Shown here in pieces: positions 25,254 to 32,932 of a DNA stretch of 64,000 nucleotides. Source of the DNA: an uncultured Winogradskyella sp. (GTDB lineage Bacteria > Bacteroidota > Bacteroidia > Flavobacteriales > Flavobacteriaceae); NCBI RefSeq assembly GCF_947496485.1, contig NZ_CANMCZ010000006.1:124001-188000 (forward strand), written 5' to 3'. Position 1 is the stretch's first letter. Each line of letters starts with the position of its first letter. The notes beneath the pieces are model-generated. The model did no database searches, was not told the origin of the DNA, and saw nothing but the letters and a program-made list of their open reading frames with translations. The translations under genes were made by a program, and so were the position numbers.

Positions 25254-28103
25254 ATGGATACAACTTCTTTTGCACTTAGGCATATTGGCCCAAATTCTGA
25301 TGAACAAAAAGCCATGCTAAACTCAATTGGTGTCACTAATATTGAACAATTAGTTTCTGAAACCATACCAGCTGGCATTCGTTTAGAAAAAGATTTAGAC
25401 TTAGATGATGCAATGAGTGAGCAAGAATATTTGACTCATATTTACAAATTATCGCAACTCAATAAAGTCTATAAATCTTATATAGGTTTGGGATATCATC
25501 CCACTAATTTACCTGCAGTTATTCAGCGTAATATTTTAGAAAATCCAGGTTGGTATACAGCATATACACCTTATCAGGCAGAAATCGCACAAGGTCGTTT
25601 AGAGGCCTTATTAAATTTCCAAACTATGGTTATAGATTTAACAGGTATGGAAATAGCGAATGCTTCACTTTTAGATGAAAGCACTGCTGCTGCTGAAGCT
25701 ATGGGATTGTTATTTGCAGTTAGAGACCGTAGTCAAAAGAAAGCTAATATCAATAAATTTTTTGTTTCAGATTTAGTTTTACCACAAACCATTGATTTAC
25801 TGCAAACCAGAGCAAACCCGATAGGAATTGAATTGGTTATTGGTAATGAAGCGCAATACAATCTGTCAGATGAATACTTTGGTGCCTTGTTGCAATATCC
25901 AGGAAAAAACGGCCAGATTACCGACATTAAATCTTTTATTGAAAAAGCCAATGCCGAAAATATTAAAGTTGCAGTTGCTGCTGATATTTTAAGCTTAGTA
26001 AAACTTGAAGCACCAGGTCATTTTGGAGCAGATGTAGTTGTTGGTACAACACAACGATTTGGAATTCCTATGGGTTATGGTGGACCACATGCCGCCTATT
26101 TTGCAACAAAAGAGGCTTACAAACGTGATGTACCAGGACGCATAATTGGTGTAACCAAAGATGCTAATGATAATAGAGCATTGCGTATGGCATTGCAAAC
26201 GCGTGAGCAACATATTAAACGTGATAAAGCAACATCTAATATTTGTACTGCACAAGTACTTTTAGCTGTTATGGCTGGTATGTATGCTGTTTACCACGGA
26301 CCTAAAGGTTTAGAATTTATTGCTGATAAAGTAAAAAATTCAACATCTACTCTAGCAAATGCTTTAGAGAATTTAGGTTTAGAGCAAACTAATTCGCATT
26401 ATTTTGATACACTTCAAATAAAAGCCGATGCGGTCAAAGTAAAATACGAAGCTGAGAAGAAGGAAGTTAATTTTCATTATCCAGATACAAATGCAGTAAC
26501 AATTTCAATAAATGAGACGACTACAATTTCAGACTTAAATGAAATTATTTCAATTTTTGAACGTGTTACAGGAAATTCCACAAATAGAATTAAATCCATA
26601 TCAGCTCAAGAAACTATTCCAAATCATCTAAAACGTCAATCTGACTTTTTAAGTTTTGATGTTTTTAATTCGTACCATTCTGAAACGGAATTAATGCGCT
26701 ACATTAAGCGTTTAGAGCGTAAAGATTTAGCCTTGAACCATTCTATGATTTCATTGGGTTCTTGCACAATGAAATTGAATGCAGCCTCAGAAATGCTACC
26801 ATTAAGTTGGAGTAACTGGGGCAACATGCACCCTTTTGTCCCAGAAGACCAACCAATAGGTTATAAATTAATGCTTAATGCTTTGGAAAATCAATTAACA
26901 GAAATAACTGGCTTTGCAGCAACTTCTTTACAACCAAATTCCGGAGCTCAAGGAGAATTTGCAGGCCTTATGGTAATTAAAGCATATCATGAATCTCGTG
27001 GAGATCATCACAGAACTATCTGTTTAATACCTTCTTCGGCTCATGGAACAAATCCTGCAAGTGCAGTGATGGCTGGTATGAAAGTCGTAGTAACCAAAGC
27101 ATCTGAAAATGGAAATATAGATGTTGATGATTTAAGAGAAAAAGCAGAATTACACAAAGATAACCTTGCAGCTTTAATGGTTACTTACCCTTCAACACAT
27201 GGAGTATATGAATCTGCAATTAAAGAAATTACACAGATTATTCACGACAATGGTGGACAAGTTTACATGGATGGAGCTAACATGAATGCACAAGTTGGCT
27301 TAACAAATCCTGGAAATATTGGTGCAGATGTATGTCACTTAAACTTGCATAAAACCTTTGCAATTCCACATGGAGGTGGTGGTCCAGGCGTTGGACCAAT
27401 ATGTGTAGCAGAACAATTAGTTCCTTTTTTACCAGGAAATCCAATCATAAAAACTGGAGGTCATCAAGCCATTTCAGCTATTTCAGCAGCGCCATTCGGG
27501 TCTTCTCTAGCATGCATTATTTCTTACGGTTATATTAAAATGTTAGGCGCAAAAGGTTTAAAACAAGCAACAGAAGTAGCTATACTTAATGCTAATTATA
27601 TTAAAGAACGTTTAGAAGGTTTTTACCCAACTTTATATTCTGGTGAAAATGGAAGAGCTGCACACGAAATGATTATAGATTGTCGCGATTTTAAAGCTAA
27701 TGGTATTGAAGTTACAGATATCGCCAAACGTTTAATGGATTATGGTTTTCATGCTCCAACAGTTTCATTTCCTGTTGCAGGAACTATGATGATAGAGCCG
27801 ACTGAAAGTGAAAGTAAAGCTGAAATGGATCGTTTTTGCGATGCCATGATTTCCATAAGAAAAGAAATCGATGCCGTTTCTAAAGACGATGAGAACAATA
27901 CATTAAAAAATGCACCACACACGCTTGATATGCTAACCTCTGATGAATGGTTATTGCCATATAGTAGAGAAGCTGCAGCTTTTCCTTTGGACTTTGTTAG
28001 AGATAATAAATTTTGGCCAAGCGTGAGGCGTGTTGATGATGCCTATGGAGACCGAAATTTAATATGTAGTTGTGCACCAATTGAGGATTATGTAGATGCA
28101 TAA
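25254..28103 (+). CDS. gcvP: Glycine dehydrogenase (decarboxylating), P protein
   Basis: A 949-residue single-chain P protein of the glycine cleavage system; it decarboxylates glycine with pyridoxal phosphate and passes the aminomethyl group to the lipoyl H protein. The start [13 protein letters not shown], the N-half GPHAAYFA and the C-half PLP lysine in [16 protein letters not shown] (Lys700) are typical. N- and C-terminal halves correspond to GcvPA and GcvPB fused, as in many bacteria. It is monocistronic, with a -7 box upstream and a strong terminator after it. Confidence 0.98.
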   Translation: MDTTSFALRHIGPNSDEQKAMLNSIGVTNIEQLVSETIPAGIRLEKDLDLDDAMSEQEYLTHIYKLSQLNKVYKSYIGLGYHPTNLPAVIQRNILENPGWYTAYTPYQAEIAQGRLEALLNFQTMVIDLTGMEIANASLLDESTAAAEAMGLLFAVRDRSQKKANINKFFVSDLVLPQTIDLLQTRANPIGIELVIGNEAQYNLSDEYFGALLQYPGKNGQITDIKSFIEKANAENIKVAVAADILSLVKLEAPGHFGADVVVGTTQRFGIPMGYGGPHAAYFATKEAYKRDVPGRIIGVTKDANDNRALRMALQTREQHIKRDKATSNICTAQVLLAVMAGMYAVYHGPKGLEFIADKVKNSTSTLANALENLGLEQTNSHYFDTLQIKADAVKVKYEAEKKEVNFHYPDTNAVTISINETTTISDLNEIISIFERVTGNSTNRIKSISAQETIPNHLKRQSDFLSFDVFNSYHSETELMRYIKRLERKDLALNHSMISLGSCTMKLNAASEMLPLSWSNWGNMHPFVPEDQPIGYKLMLNALENQLTEITGFAATSLQPNSGAQGEFAGLMVIKAYHESRGDHHRTICLIPSSAHGTNPASAVMAGMKVVVTKASENGNIDVDDLREKAELHKDNLAALMVTYPSTHGVYESAIKEITQIIHDNGGQVYMDGANMNAQVGLTNPGNIGADVCHLNLHKTFAIPHGGGGPGVGPICVAEQLVPFLPGNPIIKTGGHQAISAISAAPFGSSLACIISYGYIKMLGAKGLKQATEVAILNANYIKERLEGFYPTLYSGENGRAAHEMIIDCRDFKANGIEVTDIAKRLMDYGFHAPTVSFPVAGTMMIEPTESESKAEMDRFCDAMISIRKEIDAVSKDDENNTLKNAPHTLDMLTSDEWLLPYSREAAAFPLDFVRDNKFWPSVRRVDDAYGDRNLICSCAPIEDYVDA

Positions 28104-28121
28104 TCCATTAAACAATACCTT

Positions 28122-28150
28122 AAAAAAGCACTCAAAATGAGTGCTTTTTT
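28122..28150. terminator. Rho-independent terminator after gcvP
   Basis: GCACTCA-aaa-TGAGTGC stem with A6 before and T8 after; 13 paired bases in total. Strong in the plus direction, usable in both. Confidence 0.9.
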
Positions 28151-28278
28151 TTGTATTTTAGAATATGAATGCTACTTTTTTACGAATTCAGTAAAAATGA
28201 TGTGTTCAAAACAAGAAAGTGATAAATATTCTTTATTATTCAGTAGTTTCGCAATAATGAAATTGACATAAAGTAACT

Positions 28279-29337
28279 ATGAGCATTAGAATAACAGGAA
28301 CGGGAAGTTATATACCAAGCATTATAGAAAAGAATGAGAATTTTTATAATCATGAGTTTTTAAACGCTGATGGATCTTCAATAAATAGCACAAACGAAGT
28401 TATTGTCGAAAAATTTAAGGCAATAACTGGCATACAAGAACGACGCTACATTAAGAATGAATTACTAAATTCTGATATTGCATTTTATGCTTCTCAAAAA
28501 GCAATTGAAGATGCAAAAATTGATAAAGAAAGTATTGATTATATCATTGTCGCTCATAATTATGGCGATGTAAAACACAATACTGAACAAAGTGATACTG
28601 TACCCAGTATTGCCTCTCGCGTTAAACACTTATTAAAAATTGAAAACCCAAAATGTGTTGGTTATGATTTACTATTTGGTTGTCCTGGTTGGATTGAAGG
28701 AGTCATCCAAGCCAAAGCTTTTATTGACTCTGGTATAGCAAAACGCTGTTTAGTAGTAGGTACCGAAACTTTATCTCGAGTTATTGATAAACACGATAGA
28801 GATTCTATGATTTATAGTGATGGTGCAGGCGCTGTGATTATTGAAGAAAGCAATGAAAAAGGTGGAATTATTGCCCATGAAACAGCAACATATACTTTAG
28901 ACGAAGCGCATTTTATCTATTTTGGAGAAACAAATCATCCTGAAATTACAGATCAACGCAGATATATTAAAATGTATGGTCGCAAAATCTATGAATTTGC
29001 ATTAACCAATGTTCCTATATCACTAAAATCTTGTTTAGATAAAAGCGGTGTTTCAATAAACGATGTCAAGAAAATATTGATTCATCAGGCTAATGAAAAA
29101 ATGGACGAAGCTATTGTAAAACGTTTTTATAAGCTCCATGGAATGCAAATGCCAGAAGGTGTAATGCCGATGACAATAAACACCTTAGGAAACTCTAGTG
29201 TAGCAACTGTACCGACCTTATATGATATGATTTTAAAAGGACAACTTGATAACCAGGAGATAAACAAAGGTGATATCATTATTTTTGCAAGTGTTGGTGC
29301 TGGTATGAATATTAACGCCATTGTTTATCAGCATTAA
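28279..29337 (+). CDS. 3-oxoacyl-ACP synthase III-like (KAS III) enzyme
   Basis: A 352-residue thiolase-fold enzyme with the KAS III triad: Cys135 (LLFGCPGW), His269 (ILIHQANEKM) and Asn305 (NTLGNSSVAT). It condenses an acyl-CoA starter with malonyl-ACP or a related acceptor. The absence of other fatty-acid genes and the neighbouring methyltransferase and glycosyltransferase suggest a special lipid or ketone product rather than the housekeeping FabH; this is inference. The ATG at 28279 is preceded by AAGTAACT. Confidence 0.9.
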   Translation: MSIRITGTGSYIPSIIEKNENFYNHEFLNADGSSINSTNEVIVEKFKAITGIQERRYIKNELLNSDIAFYASQKAIEDAKIDKESIDYIIVAHNYGDVKHNTEQSDTVPSIASRVKHLLKIENPKCVGYDLLFGCPGWIEGVIQAKAFIDSGIAKRCLVVGTETLSRVIDKHDRDSMIYSDGAGAVIIEESNEKGGIIAHETATYTLDEAHFIYFGETNHPEITDQRRYIKMYGRKIYEFALTNVPISLKSCLDKSGVSINDVKKILIHQANEKMDEAIVKRFYKLHGMQMPEGVMPMTINTLGNSSVATVPTLYDMILKGQLDNQEINKGDIIIFASVGAGMNINAIVYQH

Positions 29338-29346
29338 TTTAAAAGT

Positions 29347-29364
29347 TTACCGCTTTAGCGGCAA
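29347..29364 (+). promoter_or_regulatory. Start-proximal 5'UTR hairpin before the methyltransferase gene
   Basis: CCGC-ttta-GCGG with outer TT/AA pairs, followed by GTAAGT and the ATG at 29371. Same layout and distance as the hairpins before obg and purK. Confidence 0.55.
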
Positions 29365-29370
29365 GTAAGT

Positions 29371-29892
29371 ATGTACGAAAAAACTTTTCCAAATAAGCGA
29401 TTTAAGCACACACTTCATTTTTTAAAAAAACATATTCATACCTCAGAATCAATATTAGATTTAGGTGTTTCAAACCCATTTTCAGATATTATGATTTCTG
29501 AAGGTTATACCGTTACAAACACAACAGGCGAAGATTTAGATGAAGACCGCTCTACAATAGAAAATTCTTCAGCTGAAGTAGTTACTGCTTTTGAAATTTT
29601 TGAGCATTTATTATCACCTTATGAGGTTTTGAAGTCTATCAAGGCAGAGAAATTAGTTCTCAGCATCCCTCTTAAACTCTGGTTTTCTCCAGCTTACCGA
29701 AGTAAAACAGATAAGTGGGACAGACACTACCACGAATTTGAAGATTGGCAACTCGATTGGTTGCTCGAAAAAACAGGATGGACCATAAAGGATAGACAAA
29801 AATGGACTAATCCAGTTAAAAAAATTGGTATTAGACCTTTACTAAGACAGTTTACTCCTAGATATTATATTGTTTATGCAGAAAGAGTTTAA
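29371..29892 (+). CDS. Methyltransferase-like protein
   Basis: A 173-residue protein with a shortened SAM-methyltransferase layout: SILDLGVSNPFSD (about residues 27-39) in place of the usual glycine-rich loop, an acidic GEDLDED strand end, and VVTAFEIFEHL as motif III-like. It lies 33 bases after KAS III and 24 bases before the glycosyltransferase frame, so the three are probably one transcript. Substrate is unknown. The weak glycine motif leaves some doubt about SAM binding. Confidence 0.7.
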   Translation: MYEKTFPNKRFKHTLHFLKKHIHTSESILDLGVSNPFSDIMISEGYTVTNTTGEDLDEDRSTIENSSAEVVTAFEIFEHLLSPYEVLKSIKAEKLVLSIPLKLWFSPAYRSKTDKWDRHYHEFEDWQLDWLLEKTGWTIKDRQKWTNPVKKIGIRPLLRQFTPRYYIVYAERV

Positions 29893-29916
29893 CTTTGAAA
29901 AAATAGCTTTTCAATT

Positions 29917-30765
29917 TTGAATATTTATATTGTCATTCCTGCACACAACGAAGAAGTTTATATTAATAAAACTTTGAAATCTTTGGCTGAGCAATCTCTA
30001 CTTCCAAAGAAAGTTGTTGTAGTTAATGATAACTCTAGTGATAACACACAATCTATTGCTGAGAATTATGCTTCAAAATATCCTTGGATTTCTGTTATAA
30101 ATTCTAAATCTTCTGATGCGCATTTACCAGGCTCTAAAATTGTAGATGCTTTCAATAAAGGTTTAGAATCTCTAGACACCAATTATGATATCATATGTAA
30201 GTTTGATGCAGATCTTATTTTCCCTAATAACTATTTAGAAGTAATTGCTAATCATTTCGAAACAAATAAAAAACTTGGTATGGCTTCAGGGTTTTGCTTT
30301 ATAGAAAAAGATAATCAATGGGTTTTAGAAAATCTAACCAATAAAGACCATATTAGAGGAGCTCTAAAAGCTTACAGAAAAGAATGTTTTAATCAAATAG
30401 GAAAACTAAAACCTTCCATGGGTTGGGATACAGTTGATGAACTTTTGGCAAAGTACCATGGTTGGGAAATTTTAACTGACGAATCACTCAAAGTAAAACA
30501 TTTAAAACCAACAGGACAAACCTATAACAAAGCATCAAAATATCTTCAAGGAGAGGCTATGTACAAAATGCGTTATGGCTTTTGGATTACTTTAATTTCG
30601 GCTTTAAAACTCGCTTATAAAAAGGGAAGTTTTAGATTACTAAAAGATTATACGAGTGGTTATTTTAGAGCTAAGTCTAATAAAGTTGAATATCTAGTTT
30701 CTACTGATGAAGGAAAGTTTATAAGACAATTTCGTTGGAAAGGAATTAGAAACAAACTATCATAA
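29917..30765 (+). CDS. Family 2 glycosyltransferase
   Basis: A 282-residue GT2 enzyme: N-terminal IYIVIPAHNEE strand and loop, VVVNDNSSDNT, the metal-binding DAD (CKFDADLIFPNN, about residues 96-98) and GWDTVDELLAKYHGW as acceptor-side region. The start is TTG at 29917: an in-frame TGA lies seven codons upstream and the first ATG is deep in the catalytic domain. It probably transfers a sugar to a lipid or surface polysaccharide, following the neighbouring lipid-type genes. Confidence 0.9.
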   Translation: MNIYIVIPAHNEEVYINKTLKSLAEQSLLPKKVVVVNDNSSDNTQSIAENYASKYPWISVINSKSSDAHLPGSKIVDAFNKGLESLDTNYDIICKFDADLIFPNNYLEVIANHFETNKKLGMASGFCFIEKDNQWVLENLTNKDHIRGALKAYRKECFNQIGKLKPSMGWDTVDELLAKYHGWEILTDESLKVKHLKPTGQTYNKASKYLQGEAMYKMRYGFWITLISALKLAYKKGSFRLLKDYTSGYFRAKSNKVEYLVSTDEGKFIRQFRWKGIRNKLS

Positions 30766-30778
30766 AACAAGTATTAAA

Positions 30779-31561
30779 CTAATCTAAATCATCTAGTAAT
30801 AATACAGCTTTATCTTTATGAGATAATGATTTAGAAACAATTTCTTTCAATGTGCTTTTTGCCTCCTGTATTCTATCCCTTTTAATGAAAAGTAATGCTT
30901 TATACCAATAACCTTTCTCTGCATCTAACAAATCACTATTTATTAATGTATTAAATGTATGCTCAGCTTCATCATATTTTCCAAGCTCTGTTTGAGCTAT
31001 ACCTTTATATATTGCTAGATTAGCCTCATTGTTAGACAAATTATCTATAGACTGAAAAACAGAAAGAGATTCTTCATATTTTTTATTCTCAAATAATTCT
31101 TGAGCTCTTGCTAAATCGCTGGTATCATTTCCTCTTGTAACAAATGAAGGTAAATCATTTAAAGCTATGTAATCATTATATAAATCTTGATTAGAGGTGT
31201 TTTCATTAACAAACAACTGAAAGCCTAAAAATATGACAATTGAAGCTGCCGCTAAATAATAGAATAAACGTTTTGAGGTTGCACCTTCCTTAGAATTAAA
31301 CTCAGAACTGGTCTTAGCTAAAGTTTTTTTTAAATTTTGTAAATCTTCTTCTCTTAAAAGTTTTGCGTAGTCATTAACCTCAGCATTCTTACTTTCAGAA
31401 AAACTCCAACTATTTTCATTTAGTGAATTGAACAGCTGTTCCTCTAGCTTAAATTTCTCACTAAAATCAGTATCAGAATCAAGGCGATCTAAGAATGATT
31501 TTTCTTCATCTTTAGACAACAATCCTTTTAGGTATCTTTCTATTAAAATATCGTCTTCCAT
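30779..31561 (-). CDS. Single-pass anti-sigma-like protein with periplasmic TPR domain
   Basis: A 260-residue membrane protein. The N-terminal 98 residues begin with the short helical pattern common to Bacteroidota anti-sigma proteins (IERYLKGLLSKDEEKSFLDRL). A single membrane helix spans about 99-118, and the rest (about 150-255) forms tetratricopeptide-type helices outside the cytoplasm. It starts one base after the ECF sigma gene ends, so the two are translated together. I infer that it holds the sigma factor until its outer TPR part receives a signal or is cut. Confidence 0.8.
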   Translation of the reverse strand: MEDDILIERYLKGLLSKDEEKSFLDRLDSDTDFSEKFKLEEQLFNSLNENSWSFSESKNAEVNDYAKLLREEDLQNLKKTLAKTSSEFNSKEGATSKRLFYYLAAASIVIFLGFQLFVNENTSNQDLYNDYIALNDLPSFVTRGNDTSDLARAQELFENKKYEESLSVFQSIDNLSNNEANLAIYKGIAQTELGKYDEAEHTFNTLINSDLLDAEKGYWYKALLFIKRDRIQEAKSTLKEIVSKSLSHKDKAVLLLDDLD

Positions 31562-31562
31562 T

Positions 31563-32126
31563 CTATAATTCGGTCAGGTTTTTAAATCGCTTATCTTTTT
31601 TAACATACTCTTTTAGGCTATTTTTACATTTAAAAACGCGCTGCCTGACCACAGTCTCAGAATTATAATTAAATTTTTTCATTATTTCTGCATAAGGTGT
31701 CTTGGCAAAAAATAATTTTAATATTTGTTTACAATTCTCGGAAATTAATTCTAGACTCTCAGTAAATAATTCCCATCGTTTTTGTTCTAAAACTGCTAGT
31801 GCTATATCTTCATTATCATCTTTAGGTTCTAAATAGTCATTATTTGTTACCCTGACTTTGTTTTTATTCAATTCCCTACGCCACAAATTTTTACAGACGG
31901 TAAATAAATACGCTTCAAAACTAGTATTGATAACAAATTTTTCCTTTTTATAACGCACTGCCAATTGCATTAGCGCTTTCTGAAAAATATCTTCAGCATC
32001 TTGTTGCTGACCTTTATTCTTTATTACAAATGCTCTTACCTTGAAGAAATTAGATTTATATATATTAATAATCACCTTAGAGTCATTATTTATTAGAGCT
32101 TCTAAAAAGAAAGAATTATCTGTCAC
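31563..32126 (-). CDS. ECF-type RNA polymerase sigma factor
   Basis: A 187-residue sigma-70 family factor. Region 2 spans about residues 17-90 (QQDAEDIFQKALMQLAV, AYLFTVCKNLWRRELNK) and region 4 about 120-178 (CKQILKLFFAKTPYAEIMKKF, then ETVVRQRVFKCKNSL). The start codon is GTG; an in-frame TAA lies five codons upstream. It is divergent from a lipoprotein gene whose leader contains TGGGTAACAAATT, an element repeated before the T9SS gene at 35760 and likely to be its own target promoter. Confidence 0.93.
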   Translation of the reverse strand: MTDNSFFLEALINNDSKVIINIYKSNFFKVRAFVIKNKGQQQDAEDIFQKALMQLAVRYKKEKFVINTSFEAYLFTVCKNLWRRELNKNKVRVTNNDYLEPKDDNEDIALAVLEQKRWELFTESLELISENCKQILKLFFAKTPYAEIMKKFNYNSETVVRQRVFKCKNSLKEYVKKDKRFKNLTEL

Positions 32127-32148
32127 TCGTCGATTTTAATCTTATAAA

Positions 32149-32156
32149 CAAAAATA
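32149..32156 (-). promoter_or_regulatory. -7 box (TATTTTTG) of the second ECF sigma gene
   Basis: The minus strand reads TATTTTTG, 22 bases before the GTG start. It lies next to the plus-strand TGGGTAACAAATT element, so the two promoters share the gap. Confidence 0.5.
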
Positions 32157-32171
32157 AACTTTTATATTTAT

Positions 32172-32198
32172 TGGGTAACAAATTCCTTTTTCGCGAAC
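32172..32198 (+). promoter_or_regulatory. Putative ECF promoter A (TGGGTAACAAATT-N10-GAAC)
   Basis: TGGGTAACAAATT at 32172-32184 and GAAC at 32195-32198, 30 bases before the lipoprotein ATG. The same 13 bases with the same 10-base spacer occur at 35697-35723. The AAC-containing upstream box fits an ECF -35 element. Confidence 0.65.
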
Positions 32199-32227
32199 TA
32201 TGTTATATAACTCAAAAATTAATTACG

Positions 32228-32785
32228 ATGAAAAAATTTATTTATTTATGCTTATTGGCCTTGTTAGCAATAAGTTTTGGATGCGAGAGAGAAAGTATTG
32301 ATTCACAAGAACAAGATTTAAATTCTAAGAGTAAATACGACTCAAATGTAGATATCCAAAAAAGAGGTAATCGAGATCTTCCAATGAATGAGATAATTGG
32401 TGATACTTTGACAGTATTTATTGACTATAATGACGGTGTTGCATGGTTAGAGGATTATGATAACACATCTCTTGGGGGACCAGTGAACTTTGATCCTATT
32501 GAGAACTTTATCTCAAATTATAGAGCTGACATGTCAGCAAATTTTACGATTTATTCGATCCAAGCCTCAACAGTTTCTAATTGTGGATATGTTGATAAGT
32601 GGCTAGTTAATGTTCATGAGTATAGAGCCCTTTTTGCAACACCTTTTGTAACAACATTCAATACGACCACTAATGCTACTAAACATAGGCCAAAGCCTGA
32701 AAATCACCCTGATCAAGATAATGAAGGTGAGATACCTAACACGATAGACTTGACTGTAGCTTTTCCTTATGATCTTTGTTTTTAA
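32228..32785 (+). CDS. Small lipoprotein of unknown function, probable ECF target
   Basis: About 185 residues from the ATG at 32228; a signal ending LLAISFGC gives lipidated Cys18. The upstream in-frame TTG at 32171 falls inside the putative ECF promoter and is rejected. The mature part begins with a charged spacer (ERESIDSQEQDLNSKSKYD), then about 120 residues of unrecognised sequence, and ends in a hydrophobic TVAFPYDLCF. No known domain. First plus-strand gene facing the sigma/anti-sigma pair, so it may be a reporter-like or signalling lipoprotein of the same circuit. Confidence 0.75.
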   Translation: MKKFIYLCLLALLAISFGCERESIDSQEQDLNSKSKYDSNVDIQKRGNRDLPMNEIIGDTLTVFIDYNDGVAWLEDYDNTSLGGPVNFDPIENFISNYRADMSANFTIYSIQASTVSNCGYVDKWLVNVHEYRALFATPFVTTFNTTTNATKHRPKPENHPDQDNEGEIPNTIDLTVAFPYDLCF

Positions 32786-32843
32786 TATAGAGATTTATTA
32801 AAGACATGTTGTAAGACATAGCCCTGGTTGCTAAATATTTACA

Positions 32844-32884
32844 AACACCTCCTAATAATTTAAATTAATTAGCAGGTGTTTTCT
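32844..32884 (+). terminator. Stem-loop terminator between the lipoprotein and CHAT genes
   Basis: AACACCT (32844-32850) pairs with AGGTGTT (32874-32880); the inner arms CTAAT/ATTAG also pair, and TTTT follows. It probably weakens read-through from the ECF promoter into the CHAT gene, which shows no TGGGTAACAAATT of its own. Confidence 0.6.
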
Positions 32885-32932
32885 ACATCTTTAGAATTAT
32901 TATTTTACCACAAAAAAAAACGTCATTAATTA

